64,000 nucleotides of DNA, taken from positions 1 to 64,000 of the forward strand of contig NZ_JASFDV010000005.1 in assembly GCF_030766825.1 (NCBI RefSeq), in the 5' to 3' direction. The notes under the pieces were generated by a model, which saw only the letters and a program-made list of their open reading frames with translations, ran no database searches and had not been told where the DNA came from. The stretch is from Nocardiopsis sp. CC223A (lineage in GTDB: Bacteria; Actinomycetota; Actinomycetes; Streptosporangiales; Streptosporangiaceae). Shown here piece by piece: positions 8,661 through 17,669 of the stretch (positions are counted from its first letter, which is position 1; the number at the start of each line of letters is the position of its first letter). A program made the position numbers and the translations under genes.

Positions 8661-9244
8661 TAACCCACCTCCCCGCCACCTCTGAACTGCGCGAACACGG
8701 CACGTGACCCCGTCGGCGACGGGGCACCACGCATCCACGCTCGACCTCGCCGAGTAATGCAAGCGGATTGGTCAGAACACCCACCGGACCCGCACTCCAC
8801 CTGGCGAGCACGCCCGAAAACAGACGCAATGCCCGATTCCATGGATGCGGCCCACAGCGGCCGCGTCCGCCCCCGAACCCGCCGCCCCGCCATGGAGGCC
8901 AGCCCTGGGTGTCCGGGCCGCGTGGGGGCGCTGAACGCCGCACAACCGCCCCACACCGTTCGCGGGCGCGAGCCCGCGAAACGACCATGGCCCCAGCGGG
9001 GGACGGGTCTCATGGACGCACCCGGCAACCTTGCCGAGAGCCTCCGCGCAGGCTCGGCTTCTCTTTTTCTCCTCATGTCCTACGAGGAACGCGGCCTGCG
9101 GCCTGGTTGCGACACCTAGCGGGAAGCCACCGAGCAGCGCGCTCCCGTCCGCCAGGAGCAGCACCCGGGCGCGCGAACGAGGTGGCGGCCGACGCACCGC
9201 CTCGTGTGTGCATCAACCACCTCGCTCTGGCACGCCAGCGATCC
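8661..9244. other. Long non-coding stretch
   Basis: The first ~100 bp match the sequence upstream of the second element's excisionase (28863-28960). The rest has overlapping GC-rich frames on both strands but no gene I can support by ribosome-binding site or domain. A plus-strand terminator-like hairpin lies at 9033-9067. Confidence 0.45.
9033..9067 (+). terminator. Rho-independent terminator-like hairpin
   Basis: GCCGAGAGCCT pairs with AGGCTCGGC across a CCGCGC loop, with one two-base bulge, and is followed by TTCTCTTTTTCT. It points to plus-strand transcription through the stretch to its left, although I see no convincing gene there. Confidence 0.5.
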
Positions 9245-9450
9245 GAACCGGTTTTTTGAAGCGTTTTCGAAAATTCCTTTTCAAGAGACCAGAGAAAGGG
9301 AATGCGAAGGGCCCACCCGGAGCGGCTTTGACCTGCACTGATAACGCGGATGGGGTGGGCCGCTCTAATGGGCCCACCCACAGGCGGAGTCACAGGGACC
9401 CCACCGGGCCCAGTCACAGGCCCAGTCTCCGGCGGAGTCACAGGCCCACC
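9245..9450. repeat. AT-rich tract plus iteron-like repeats
   Basis: An unusually AT-rich tract (9250-9300) is followed by four related 14-16 bp units ending in CACAGG: GGCGGAGTCACAGG at 9383 and 9431, GGGCCCAGTCACAGG at 9406, and a divergent copy near 9371. An AT-rich run beside short tandem units resembles a replication origin or an oriT of an integrative element. No Rep or TraB gene is present nearby, so the role is uncertain. A minus-strand frame through the units would code repeated Pro-Val-Thr and is thought spurious. Confidence 0.4.
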
Positions 9451-9586
9451 CCGTAAAAGCCACATAACCGGCACGCCTGGAAGTCGGCCGAGCGCGTCGG
9501 TTGGCTGAAATCCCGTCTTTGGTTTTTCTTTGCAGCCATTGATCGAGAAATACGCGGCGACCTCGGAGTGCCGCAGAAAAACGCCT

Positions 9587-9620
9587 GGGGGCGCCTCCTC
9601 CCGCAGGAGAAGACGCCCCC
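9587..9620 (-). terminator. Terminator after the small membrane protein gene
   Basis: On the minus strand GGGGGCG and CTCCT arms pair with AGGAG and CGCCCCC, followed by CGTTTTTCTG. It lies 19 bp past the stop of the minus-strand gene starting at 10151. Confidence 0.75.
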
Positions 9621-9638
9621 GATCCGTTCAGGATTTTC

Positions 9639-10151
9639 TCAGCCCCGCAGCGCCAGGTAGGCGCGGATGCGGTCGGTCAGCTCGGCGAACTCGTCCCCTA
9701 CCGGCTCGGGCTCCACGCCCGAAGGCGGGACCGGGTAGTCCTCCGACTCGGCCGGGCGCGGCCGCGGAACAGCGGCCCTGCTGAGGTAGGGGCGCACCAG
9801 AGCACCTGCGATCAGGTCGGGGTCGGCGTCCACCCGGTCCTCTTCCTCGGACGGGGTGGAGCGGTCGTGGTAGGCCTGTTCCCAGCGGGCCGAGGAGGTC
9901 GAGGCCCCGGCTGCCCAGGTGTGCTGTTCGGGGAAGCCGGACCGGTCGGCGAGCAGGTCGCCCCGCCTGACGGCGGTGGTGGTCGGGGGTGCTGCGGGCA
10001 GTGCGCGCGGGACCCGGCGGGGCAACCGCGGCGGGCGGGGGTCGAAGAGCGCGGCCAGGGCGGTGGCCAGCAGCGCGACGGTCAGCGCCCACACGCGCCC
10101 GGCCATGCTGTGACACGGCCGCCGGTGACGGCCAGTTGTAGGATCGTGCAC
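9639..10151 (-). CDS. Hypothetical membrane-anchored protein
   Basis: The GTG at 10151 is chosen because AGGAGG lies five bases upstream; 170 residues. One N-terminal hydrophobic helix (WALTVALLATALAALF, about 20-36) is followed by a Pro/Arg-rich segment and an acidic C-terminal half ending in a short helix (FAELTDRIRAYLALRG). No family is recognised. It is the last gene before the terminator at 9587 and lies between the integrase and a regulatory gene in the element. Confidence 0.6.
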   Translation of the reverse strand: MHDPTTGRHRRPCHSMAGRVWALTVALLATALAALFDPRPPRLPRRVPRALPAAPPTTTAVRRGDLLADRSGFPEQHTWAAGASTSSARWEQAYHDRSTPSEEEDRVDADPDLIAGALVRPYLSRAAVPRPRPAESEDYPVPPSGVEPEPVGDEFAELTDRIRAYLALRG

Positions 10152-10185
10152 GGTCTCCTCCTGGTTGGTGCAGGTGGTGATCGCG

Positions 10186-10216
10186 CCCCGGTCCGGTGTT
10201 CGCGCACCGGTCGGGG
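10186..10216. other. GC hairpin upstream of 10151 gene
   Basis: CCCCGGTCCGGTG and CACCGGTCGGGG form a near-perfect hairpin with a TTCGCG loop. It lies between the stop of the gene at 10419 and the start at 10151, and could end the former on the minus strand; it lacks a T-run on that side. On the plus strand a GTTTTTG run follows about six bases later. Confidence 0.35.
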
Positions 10217-10418
10217 CACCTGTGTTTTTGAGTCGTCGAAGCAGGCTCAGGAGCGGGTGTCTCTGGCCTCGAAGGGCTGCGCTTCCCGCTTGGGCCCGCT
10301 CAGGGCTGTGCCTCTGCGCCCGACGGGAACGCGGGGTTCCCGGGGCTGGTCGATGGTCGCTCTGCCTCGCGAGGTGGTTCAACCCCCGACCGGAATCCCG
10401 CATACGCGCCGGTTTTCG

Positions 10419-11525
10419 TCATCCGTGGGCCGATACCCCAGGCCCACCACCAGCGGCCTGTTCCTCCCTCCGGGCCCGGGTCTTGGTTACCCGGGAGGCG
10501 ATCAGCGCGCGGCTGACACCGAAGCACTCGGCCAGCGCCGCGTAGCTCTCCCCGGCCTCGTGCCGCGCCAGCAGTTCGGCGTCGGGCACCCCCAGGTCGC
10601 GGGCCGGGCGGTGCCCGTAGCGGCGCACATGCCCCTCGGCCTTGCGCTGCAATGCCCGGCGTTTGCGCAACCGGACCAGGTACATCACGTTCTGGTGCCG
10701 CGCCCCGGTGCGGTCGTACCCCCACAGCAGGGACGGGGTCTCGCCCTCGTGCCACAGCGCCAGGAACGCCCGCCGGGCCCGCCCCAACGTGCGGGTGAAA
10801 GCGACAGGGTCCATGTTCAGGGAGCGTTCGGCGCCGCGCCGGTCCTCGTGTTCGGCCAGAGCGGTGAGCACCTCCCGGTGCGCGGGCTTCAGGGCGGCCC
10901 AGATCTGGGCCAGCGCCAGCCGATCGACGATCTGGTCCTCGTGGGAGTGTGCCGGTGCCGAGGCGCTGGTCCAATACCGGACGAACGCTCGGGAGAGCAG
11001 GGCCTTGTCCTTGCCGCCCAAGCCGCGGACTTTGAGGTCCTGGTAGTGCTGAGCCTTCATCGCCTTCCACCCGATGGCGATCAGCTCCGTCTCCTCCGGC
11101 CGCTCGTGGGCGAGCTGGAGGTGTTCGGTAATGGCCTCCCACGCGGTCTCCGCACGGTGCACCGGATCCATGGCGTCCACCCACCAACACTCCCGCGCCG
11201 CCCACACCGCCAACCGCACCACCTGAAGGGCCGTGTACCCGTGCCCCACCGCATCATCGGCCCGCGGCGGCGGCAGCAACGGACCGAACTCACTCGACCC
11301 ATACGGAGCACGCGCGACCGGCCCGCCCTGATCGTCCCCTCGCCGCGCCGTGGTTCTCGGCTCGGTCTTCGAAGGTGGCGGGAAACCACAGTGAGCACGG
11401 GTCTGGGTGCTGTGTGGAGGACCGGGAAGTGTGCGATGAGTACTTCGCGCAACGGCCGGACCGGTCTCAGACGTTTTCGCTGGGGTCATGGGGCCACTGT
11501 TGAGAGAAAACGCTGACAACCCCAT
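10419..11525 (-). CDS. Putative sigma-like/HTH regulatory protein of the element
   Basis: The product has up to 368 residues; the ATG at 11525 lacks a clear ribosome-binding site and ATG at 11489 is possible. Residues ~100-260 are helical, with a segment (REVLTALAEHEDRRGAERSL) resembling sigma region 4 or a phage-type HTH. The C-terminus has a second HTH (YAALAECFGVSRALIASRV). The first ~80 residues are low-complexity. It is divergent from the XRE/TPR gene at 11635, with a dyad between them. I infer transcriptional regulation of element genes; no exact family is assigned. Confidence 0.6.
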   Translation of the reverse strand: MGLSAFSLNSGPMTPAKTSETGPAVARSTHRTLPGPPHSTQTRAHCGFPPPSKTEPRTTARRGDDQGGPVARAPYGSSEFGPLLPPPRADDAVGHGYTALQVVRLAVWAARECWWVDAMDPVHRAETAWEAITEHLQLAHERPEETELIAIGWKAMKAQHYQDLKVRGLGGKDKALLSRAFVRYWTSASAPAHSHEDQIVDRLALAQIWAALKPAHREVLTALAEHEDRRGAERSLNMDPVAFTRTLGRARRAFLALWHEGETPSLLWGYDRTGARHQNVMYLVRLRKRRALQRKAEGHVRRYGHRPARDLGVPDAELLARHEAGESYAALAECFGVSRALIASRVTKTRARREEQAAGGGPGVSAHG

Positions 11526-11564
11526 GACTGTGCGGGCATGGTGGTCATGACAAACCAGTCATGG
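11522..11564. promoter_or_regulatory. Dyad between divergent regulators
   Basis: CCATGACTG (11522-11530) and CAGTCATGG (11556-11564) are perfect inverted copies separated by 25 bp that include another GGTCATGAC. They lie in the ~110-bp gap between the HTH gene (minus) and the XRE/TPR gene (plus), where an autoregulatory operator would be expected. Confidence 0.45.
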
Positions 11565-11634
11565 CCGGTCGGCATACGGCCCGCGTAGTCTTCTGTGCCA
11601 CCCGACCGCCCCGAGGTCCCAATGGAAGGCACCC

Positions 11635-13044
11635 GTGCTCTGCGGAAATTGTGGCCGCCTGCGTAGCGACGACTGCTCTTGCGTCCCTGCGCGTTTTTGG
11701 CGTATGCCTCAGGTTCGGCGGGCTGTGGCCGACCAGGACGCCAACGCGCTGATCCGCCTTCTGTTGAGGCATACGGACCTGGCCCAGGACGCCGTCGCGC
11801 GGATGGGCGACCTGTCGCAGGCCATGGTCTCCCGAGTCCTGAGCGGGCAGCGCGAGTTGCGCAAGCGGGAGACCGTCCAGCGCGTGCTGGAGGGTCTCAC
11901 TCGCGGGTACGACATCCCCGGCCCGGTGATGGAACACTTCCCACCCGAACTCGGCCTGGGGCTGAACGACTCCGGACAGCAGACCGCGTCGGTCCTTGAA
12001 CAAGTGACTCGGCTGGATCTGAACGAAGTCCCCGGCGCAGAGACACAACCGCCCTATTCAGCGATCAGTTCGGCCGTACTGTCGTGGTTGGTGTCCCACA
12101 CCCCATCCGGTTCCGAGAAACTCCGGGGTGAGGAAGGTCCCGTAGCGGCTATCCGGGCTGCTGCGGCTGCGTTCGCGGGCCTGGACAACCGCTTCGGCGG
12201 TGACCATGCGCGGATAGCGGCCACGCAGTACCTCAGCGGCACGGTGGTCCCGATGCTGCGCAGGTCGTACCCGAGCAGTACCGGGCGATCAGTGTTCGCG
12301 GCGTCTGCGGAGTTCGTACTCTCGCTGGCGTGGATGTCCTACGATGCCCAGCGCAACGGGACAGCCCGACGCTACTTCGTGCAGGCCTTGGACTTGGCGG
12401 ACCATGCCCAAGACCGCCTGCTGGGGGCGAGTGTGCTGTCGGCGATGAGCCACCAGGCCAACTACGTGGGCTCCTACACCGAAGCACGCGACCTGGCGCG
12501 GGCGGCGTTGACCGGAGCCGGGGAGCGGGCGACGGCGACCCTGCGGGCGCAGTTCCTGATGATGGAGGCGCGCGCCCATGCATCCCTGAGGGACAAGGGC
12601 GCGTGTTCTCGGGCGATGGGCCACGCCGAGCAGGCCTTCAGCCGACGTGACCCCGGTGCCGATCCGGCGTGGATCGGGTACTTCGACCAGGCGGAGTACT
12701 CCGATGAGGTGGCCCACTGCCACCGGGATCTGGGAGAGGCCCGTGCCGCTCGGCGGTCGGCCGAGCAGAGCCTGACCGCCTCCTCCGGGCAGGAGTACGC
12801 GCGCAGCCGGGTCTTCACCCGGCTCGTGCTGGCGTCCGCGATGCTCGGGCAGGGCGAGGTCGAGGAGGCCTGCCACCTGGGTGCCGCGATGGTGCCGCAG
12901 GTGCGGGCGACGTCCTCGGCCAGGTGCGCGGGATACCTGGACGCGTTCGTCGACAGTATGCGCGCCTATAAGGGGCAGCCGGAGGCGGAGCGGTTCCTCC
13001 ACCAGACCCGGACTGTGAAGGCTGGGGGATCCACGGGTCAGTAG
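11635..13044 (+). CDS. XRE-family regulator with zinc knuckle and TPR-like repeats
   Basis: A GTG start at 11635 follows GGAAGG and gives 469 residues. The N-terminus CGNCGRLRSDDCSC could bind zinc. An XRE-type HTH follows (DLAQDAVARMGDLSQAMVSRVLSG, about 45-70). The remainder (about 150-460) is TPR-like helical repeats, as in actinobacterial regulators that sense peptides or small ligands. Its stop overlaps that of the convergent phosphotransferase gene by 7 bp. Position in the element suggests control of element or cargo genes; no ligand is evident. Confidence 0.75.
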   Translation: MLCGNCGRLRSDDCSCVPARFWRMPQVRRAVADQDANALIRLLLRHTDLAQDAVARMGDLSQAMVSRVLSGQRELRKRETVQRVLEGLTRGYDIPGPVMEHFPPELGLGLNDSGQQTASVLEQVTRLDLNEVPGAETQPPYSAISSAVLSWLVSHTPSGSEKLRGEEGPVAAIRAAAAAFAGLDNRFGGDHARIAATQYLSGTVVPMLRRSYPSSTGRSVFAASAEFVLSLAWMSYDAQRNGTARRYFVQALDLADHAQDRLLGASVLSAMSHQANYVGSYTEARDLARAALTGAGERATATLRAQFLMMEARAHASLRDKGACSRAMGHAEQAFSRRDPGADPAWIGYFDQAEYSDEVAHCHRDLGEARAARRSAEQSLTASSGQEYARSRVFTRLVLASAMLGQGEVEEACHLGAAMVPQVRATSSARCAGYLDAFVDSMRAYKGQPEAERFLHQTRTVKAGGSTGQ

Positions 13045-13931
13045 GGATTCCAGATCCGGGAACGCCGGGGGTCGGCGAGGTCGGTGATCCGCCGAGCGAT
13101 CTCAGCGTCGATCTCGGGGCTTTCCCCACCCTTCTGGGCAAGCCAGGTGGTCATCCGCAACTCCCTGACCTGTCTGTAGAGGGGGTAACCGTCCCAGGAG
13201 GTGACGTCGAACCCGTAGACGTCGCAGAAGTCGGCGTACTCGGTGTCGCTGTGCCAGCCCAGGTCCCGGTACAGGGCGGTCAGGACCAGGTCCCATTCGG
13301 GTGGGCCCCAGCAGATGCCGTCCAGGTCGAAGAGCACGACCCCCTGGGGGGTGGCCAGGACGTTGCCGATGTTGGCGTCGCCGTGGATGACGTGTGTGCC
13401 GAGGACGGGTGTGGCCGTGGGCCAGCGGGCGGCGAGGTCCTGGTGGTGTGCGCGGAGCAGGTCGCGCTGGGCGGTGTCGAGTCCGGGAGCGGTGTCGATG
13501 CGTTCGGCCACGCGGTGGAAGGGATCCAGGGCGGGCAGGCCGAGCGACGGTGGCGGGGTGAGGTGGTGCAGGGTGCGCAGTAACCGGGCCAGTTCCCGTG
13601 GGAGGGTCCATTCACCCTGGACCGCTTCCCACAAGGTGACGACGAGGTCCTCGGCCAAGACCGGTTGCTTCCCGGGCAGGGGGCGGGTCACCGGAAGGGA
13701 CTGCTCGGCGAGCCAGCGGGCGGCCCGCACCTCCCGGTCGGCCTCCTCCCACCTGTCCGTGGAGCGCTCAACACGTGCGATCACGTCACTGCCGAGACGG
13801 AACACCGCTCGCTCTCCCATCCGAACGAGCGCGGGAAGGCCGTCAGCCCGTGAAGCAGGAACTTCCAGGGTCCGGGCGGCAGCGCTGACAGCGCGAGCGG
13901 CACGCTGGGCGAAGTCTTCGGTGTGGGCCAC
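13038..13931 (-). CDS. APH-family phosphotransferase
   Basis: Starting at GTG 13931 (leaderless or weak site) gives 297 residues. The kinase core shows the Brenner-type catalytic loop HGDANIGN and a metal-binding segment FDLDGICWG followed by PPEWDL, as in the APH/choline kinase fold. An ATP-lobe segment AVFRLGSDVIARV precedes it. Such proteins phosphorylate aminoglycosides, choline or other hydroxyl substrates; the substrate cannot be read from sequence. It overlaps the XRE/TPR gene tail to tail and follows the SUKH gene on the same strand. Longer starts up to 14066 exist but lack support. Confidence 0.8.
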   Translation of the reverse strand: MAHTEDFAQRAARAVSAAARTLEVPASRADGLPALVRMGERAVFRLGSDVIARVERSTDRWEEADREVRAARWLAEQSLPVTRPLPGKQPVLAEDLVVTLWEAVQGEWTLPRELARLLRTLHHLTPPPSLGLPALDPFHRVAERIDTAPGLDTAQRDLLRAHHQDLAARWPTATPVLGTHVIHGDANIGNVLATPQGVVLFDLDGICWGPPEWDLVLTALYRDLGWHSDTEYADFCDVYGFDVTSWDGYPLYRQVRELRMTTWLAQKGGESPEIDAEIARRITDLADPRRSRIWNPY

Positions 13932-14078
13932 AGGCCCCAGGCTATGCCGGATCGGCCCTGCCGCCCCATGACCACCAGGCATAGGCCGGCCGCGGAGAAG
14001 GAGTACGCCAGGCGAGTGACGGGAGGCAATCCCGGCACGCACCGCAGCTTCCGCCGCTCCCAGCACGAAACAGACCCG

Positions 14079-14735
14079 CTAACCTCCTGCGCCCTTTCCC
14101 AGAAGCAGTTGAGGCTGTCGAAGTGTGCCGTCCACCCACCGACGCATCCACTCGGGAAAGGTGAACTCCTGGGGGAACAGCATGACGCCCGGATCGTCCC
14201 CGAGCGCCGAGTTGGGGTCGATGGCCCACATCCCGCCGGACGGGTTCCGGCAGTCAACAAGTGACTCGATACCACAACCCCAGTCGCACAGCGTCAGGAG
14301 TGAGTCCGCCATCGGCCGCCACTCCCGAGGCCACCCCTCCCGCTGCCGGAAGGCGTCCATGACGGAGACACCGTTCTCCGGATCCCAGAGCGGTAACAGG
14401 CCGTAGCCCGGACCGAATCCCCCGTCGCCGAGCTCGAGGTAGCAGCGCCGCAGCAGTGGGGGCAGAGGGCGGCCGAGATGCTCCTCGCACTCCTTGACCG
14501 CTTCCTCCTCCACAGGCTTCAATGGCGGCGGCGGGTCGAGCCGCCCCGCGGCAAGCGCGGTGTCGTACTCCGGTGTGCCCCTAAAGTAGACCGTTCGCCA
14601 CGAGCCCTGGTCAGGACAGCACCGGGCCGCACCAACTCTGTCGTCCTCTGGCAGGCCGAGCCGATGGTCCAGGTACTCACCGGAGAACACGCGTGCGCGT
14701 ACGGCCTCGAACACCGCGTCATCATCATGGGTCAC
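14079..14735 (-). CDS. SUKH (SMI1/KNR4) domain protein
   Basis: Taking the GTG at 14735 gives 218 residues; an upstream ATG at 14828 is possible. The central domain has the SUKH signature: a Pro-rich lead (RPLPPLLRRCYLELGDGGFG) then GPGYGLLPLWDPENG and a conserved Trp-rich helix. SUKH proteins are commonly immunity proteins against polymorphic toxins and occur in conflict islands. No cognate toxin is seen next to it. It lies 147 bp upstream of the phosphotransferase on the same strand, within the integrase-bearing block. Confidence 0.75.
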   Translation of the reverse strand: MTHDDDAVFEAVRARVFSGEYLDHRLGLPEDDRVGAARCCPDQGSWRTVYFRGTPEYDTALAAGRLDPPPPLKPVEEEAVKECEEHLGRPLPPLLRRCYLELGDGGFGPGYGLLPLWDPENGVSVMDAFRQREGWPREWRPMADSLLTLCDWGCGIESLVDCRNPSGGMWAIDPNSALGDDPGVMLFPQEFTFPEWMRRWVDGTLRQPQLLLGKGAGG

Positions 14736-15886
14736 GCGCCCAGTGTGCCCGCCACCTGTGACGAACACGTTCCCCTGACTTCCTCCGACAACCGTCGACG
14801 GCGGAACTCCGTGACCGTCCCCCGACACCCATCAGCGACCCGGTGTCGCTTCCTCAGTACCTGGCATCCTTCGCGCGACGGTCACAACACCGTGCCGCCT
14901 GCCCGAAGCGCTCCACCATCCCAGCGAGGGCGTCCACTCTGACCACAGCGACGATTCATCCCCCGCAAACGCGACCGTCTGCCAACCTGCGCCAAGAACG
15001 CGAGGAGAACGTCCCAGGAGTGCCGGGAGGCGATTCCGGCACACGCCAGAGCCTCCATCACACCCGGCACGAAACAAACTGTTCCAGCGGGTGGTGCCCG
15101 AGGCACCCACCCGCCAGCAAGGCGGCGAGCGGCGCAGACACGGCGACCGCCAGGTCCTGGCCGCGATCATCTTCGTGGCCACCAGCGGCTGCACCTGAGC
15201 CCAGCTCCCGCCGGTCTTTGGTCCCTCCGGTGCCACCGCGCACCGGCGCTTCACCGAGTGGACCCAGGCCCGAGTGTGGGCCAAGCTCCACCGGCTCGTG
15301 TTGTAAACCAGGCACGAAACACCGCGACCCTTCACCGGCCACGCAGGTCGCATCGTAGTCGGGCGGCCTCAGGTGTGAAGGCTTGGGCGAACACACTGGT
15401 CGGGCGCATATTGATCACGACCTCGCCGGGTAGTCGGACGTGGTTCCACTCTCGATCCAACCCCCGACAGGGCCCTTGTCAACACGCGTCCGCCGCGGCG
15501 CCCCGACCCGGAGTTACGCGCAGAACTTCTGTATACAAGCTTAGATCAGCGTTCCAAATATTCTTAGAACAACACAAATACTTCACAACAATTACAAAGG
15601 AAGTATAACTTCCGCACCGATTCCCCGGGAAGGCACGGGCGAACTCGGAATTTCATGGCCGCTTCCGGACACGCACGCGAAACCAACCCTCAGAGAAACG
15701 TTCTTCGAGGTCAGGAGATACTCCGAACCTCCCCCTAACGCGGAAACCGTTCGCGCCCCCGATGTTCGGACAACCGACATCGAATCCCGCTCTGTTCCCG
15801 GACACCATGCCGTTATAGTAGTGAGCCCTTCTCGGAGAGCGACCTTCACGGCATCACGAATCTCCCTCAGACGAACGGAAGCACCT
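14736..15886. other. Gene-poor stretch with repeats and IS debris
   Basis: No intact gene is visible. A ~55-bp segment at 15028-15085 is a degenerate copy of 14012-14072 (shared GGGAGGC, CCGGCAC and GCACGAAACA blocks). A decayed transposase fragment follows at 15085-15310. From 15520 to 15640 the DNA is AT-rich and probably holds the promoter region of the gene starting at 15887. Confidence 0.5.
15085..15310 (+). mobile_element. IS5-like transposase N-terminal remnant
   Basis: The translation resembles the N-terminus of IS5-family transposases: FQRVVPEA, then AIIFVATSGCTWA, then AHRRFTEWTQARVWAKLHRL. It matches the more complete remnant at 30541-31265. A TGA interrupts the frame right after SGCT and the sequence stops after about 75 codons. 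It cannot be active. Confidence 0.7.
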
Positions 15887-17446
15887 TTGACAGATATCGA
15901 AACCCTCACCTCCCAGGTGTTCCCCTACGTGAAAGACGCGGTCACCGCCTACGGGCAGGCAGTGCTGTCCAAGTCGGAGGACGCGGCGGCGAGCGGCACC
16001 GTGCGGCACGGTCAACGGTTACTGGCCGCCATCCTCGGACGCGGGAAACCTGAACCGAAAATCGAGAACGCGGTCAGGGAGCTCGGTCGGGCACCGGAGG
16101 ACACCGACGCCGCCGCGGAACTCCGCGACCAGATCAGGCGGGCCCTGCGGGAGGACCTGGATCTGGCCCGGAGCCTGGCCGCCATGAACACGCAGTTCTC
16201 CTCGGTCAACGTGTCGGGCCACCACAACGTCGGCGTGGGCGGAAACCACCAGGGTCCGATCCACATAGGCGACAGCACCAGCAACACGCACCACAACGTT
16301 CACCACACGGTGCACAACAACATCCAAGAACGGAGGATCAGCGGCTTCTCCGTCGCGGCGCTCGTCCTGGGGCTGCTGGGCTTCCTCATCCTGCCCATCC
16401 CCGTCGCCATCGCCCTTGGCCTCATGGCCCTCACCCGGGCGCTGCGAACTCCATCCCCGGCCCAGTCCTCGGGAAGTGGCCAGACGGTCGGCGGTACGGC
16501 CGGTCCCGGGGGAGCGCCGAACGCCACCAGCTCCCGGGGAGCGACGACAGGCCCCGCGGATCCAACCAGTGCGGGCTCCGTACCCGCGGCCCACACCACG
16601 CCCCGGTCCTCCGATCCCACCGGGGTCTCCGCTGACGCGGCGGCCCCCGCTCCCGACGGATCGGCGGGCCGGACCGACCCTTCCACCATCGGCACGGACC
16701 CGGCTTCGCCGACCGCACCGGCCGAACCCGGGGTGGGGGCGGACCCCGTCACCGGTCTGTCCCCGCCACCGGTCGCCGGGTCTGCTGCGGCGGGTACGCC
16801 GGTCACACCGCCGACCGCCGGGGTGTCAGCTCCCTTCGCGCCGGCCGCCGTGACCGGGTTCTCGGCCGCCAAGGTGATCAGCGTCATCTTCTCCCTGATC
16901 GGGCTCCTGGCCGCCTGTTTGTGGGGGCTCGGATGGACGGCCGCGGCGGTCATCATCGTGCAGGCGGAATCCGGCGCCTTTGTCTCGGAGGGCACGGACC
17001 CGTCCGCCCCCTACGATCCGCAGGGCCTGACCCCCTCGGTCTCCACCGGCGAGGGACGGGCCCCTTCCCCCACCGAACTCTGCGAGCCCTCGCCCGGGTA
17101 CGCCACCGTGTGCACACTGCAGACCGGTGACTGCTTCATCGAGCCTGCGACCACGGAGTTCTACGAGGTCGAGCTCACCTCCTGCGACGAGCCGCACGAC
17201 GCCCAGGTGATCGGCTCCTACTCCCCCTCCGGAGGCGATTGGCCCGGATGGGCCGCCTTCAACGCCGACATCGAGGCCACGTGCGACCCGATGAGCCAAC
17301 GCACCCTGGACCCCGCCCGCGCCCCGGACACGTACTTCATCGGCTACATCGCACCGAACCAGGACTCGTGGGACTACGGAATCCAGAACGCCTTCTGCTA
17401 TGTGGCCGCCGACGGAGAGTCATGGACCACGTCCCTCATCTCATGA
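15887..17446 (+). CDS. Membrane protein with Asn/His-rich repeat and septum-formation-like domain
   Basis: TTG at 15887 follows GGAAG and begins the conserved helical part; 519 residues. Residues 1-105 form a helical domain (SQVFPYVKDAVTAYGQAVL) resembling N-terminal segments of actinobacterial conflict proteins. Next is an Asn/His-rich stretch (about 105-145: VSGHHNVGVGGNHQGPIHIG). A DUF4190-like hydrophobic pair (about 150-180) and a ~130-residue Pro/Ala/Thr linker follow, then a TM segment (about 325-365). The extracellular C-terminal domain has GDCF..T..Y.VELTSCDEPHDAQVIG, typical of septum-formation-like domains. Cys pairs suggest an exported domain. The Asn/His stretch recalls the cargo proteins at 983-5787; a functional link is inference. 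Confidence 0.75.
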   Translation: MTDIETLTSQVFPYVKDAVTAYGQAVLSKSEDAAASGTVRHGQRLLAAILGRGKPEPKIENAVRELGRAPEDTDAAAELRDQIRRALREDLDLARSLAAMNTQFSSVNVSGHHNVGVGGNHQGPIHIGDSTSNTHHNVHHTVHNNIQERRISGFSVAALVLGLLGFLILPIPVAIALGLMALTRALRTPSPAQSSGSGQTVGGTAGPGGAPNATSSRGATTGPADPTSAGSVPAAHTTPRSSDPTGVSADAAAPAPDGSAGRTDPSTIGTDPASPTAPAEPGVGADPVTGLSPPPVAGSAAAGTPVTPPTAGVSAPFAPAAVTGFSAAKVISVIFSLIGLLAACLWGLGWTAAAVIIVQAESGAFVSEGTDPSAPYDPQGLTPSVSTGEGRAPSPTELCEPSPGYATVCTLQTGDCFIEPATTEFYEVELTSCDEPHDAQVIGSYSPSGGDWPGWAAFNADIEATCDPMSQRTLDPARAPDTYFIGYIAPNQDSWDYGIQNAFCYVAADGESWTTSLIS

Positions 17447-17669
17447 CCATACGACCGACGGCCCCGCGGTGACGGAAACAGCGATGGCGGGCAGGGAACG
17501 GCGGTGGCCCCCAGACTCGGACGGATGACCTGCCAGGCGCTCGACGAAACCGATCCCGAGCTCAAGCACCATTCCGGAGAATGACAACCTCACCCCAGAG
17601 AACACCCTCGACACCCACACCAACACCAAGAACCTCAGGAGGCGCCATCGAACGCCACCATCAGCCTGT

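Noticed and set aside
8757-9119. A 120-codon plus-strand gene before the terminator at 9033
   Set aside because: Low-complexity sequence, no ribosome-binding site, and the hairpin lies inside the frame.
9073-9474. A minus-strand protein with Pro-Val-Thr repeats
   Set aside because: The peptide repeat merely follows from the DNA units; no start signal or domain.
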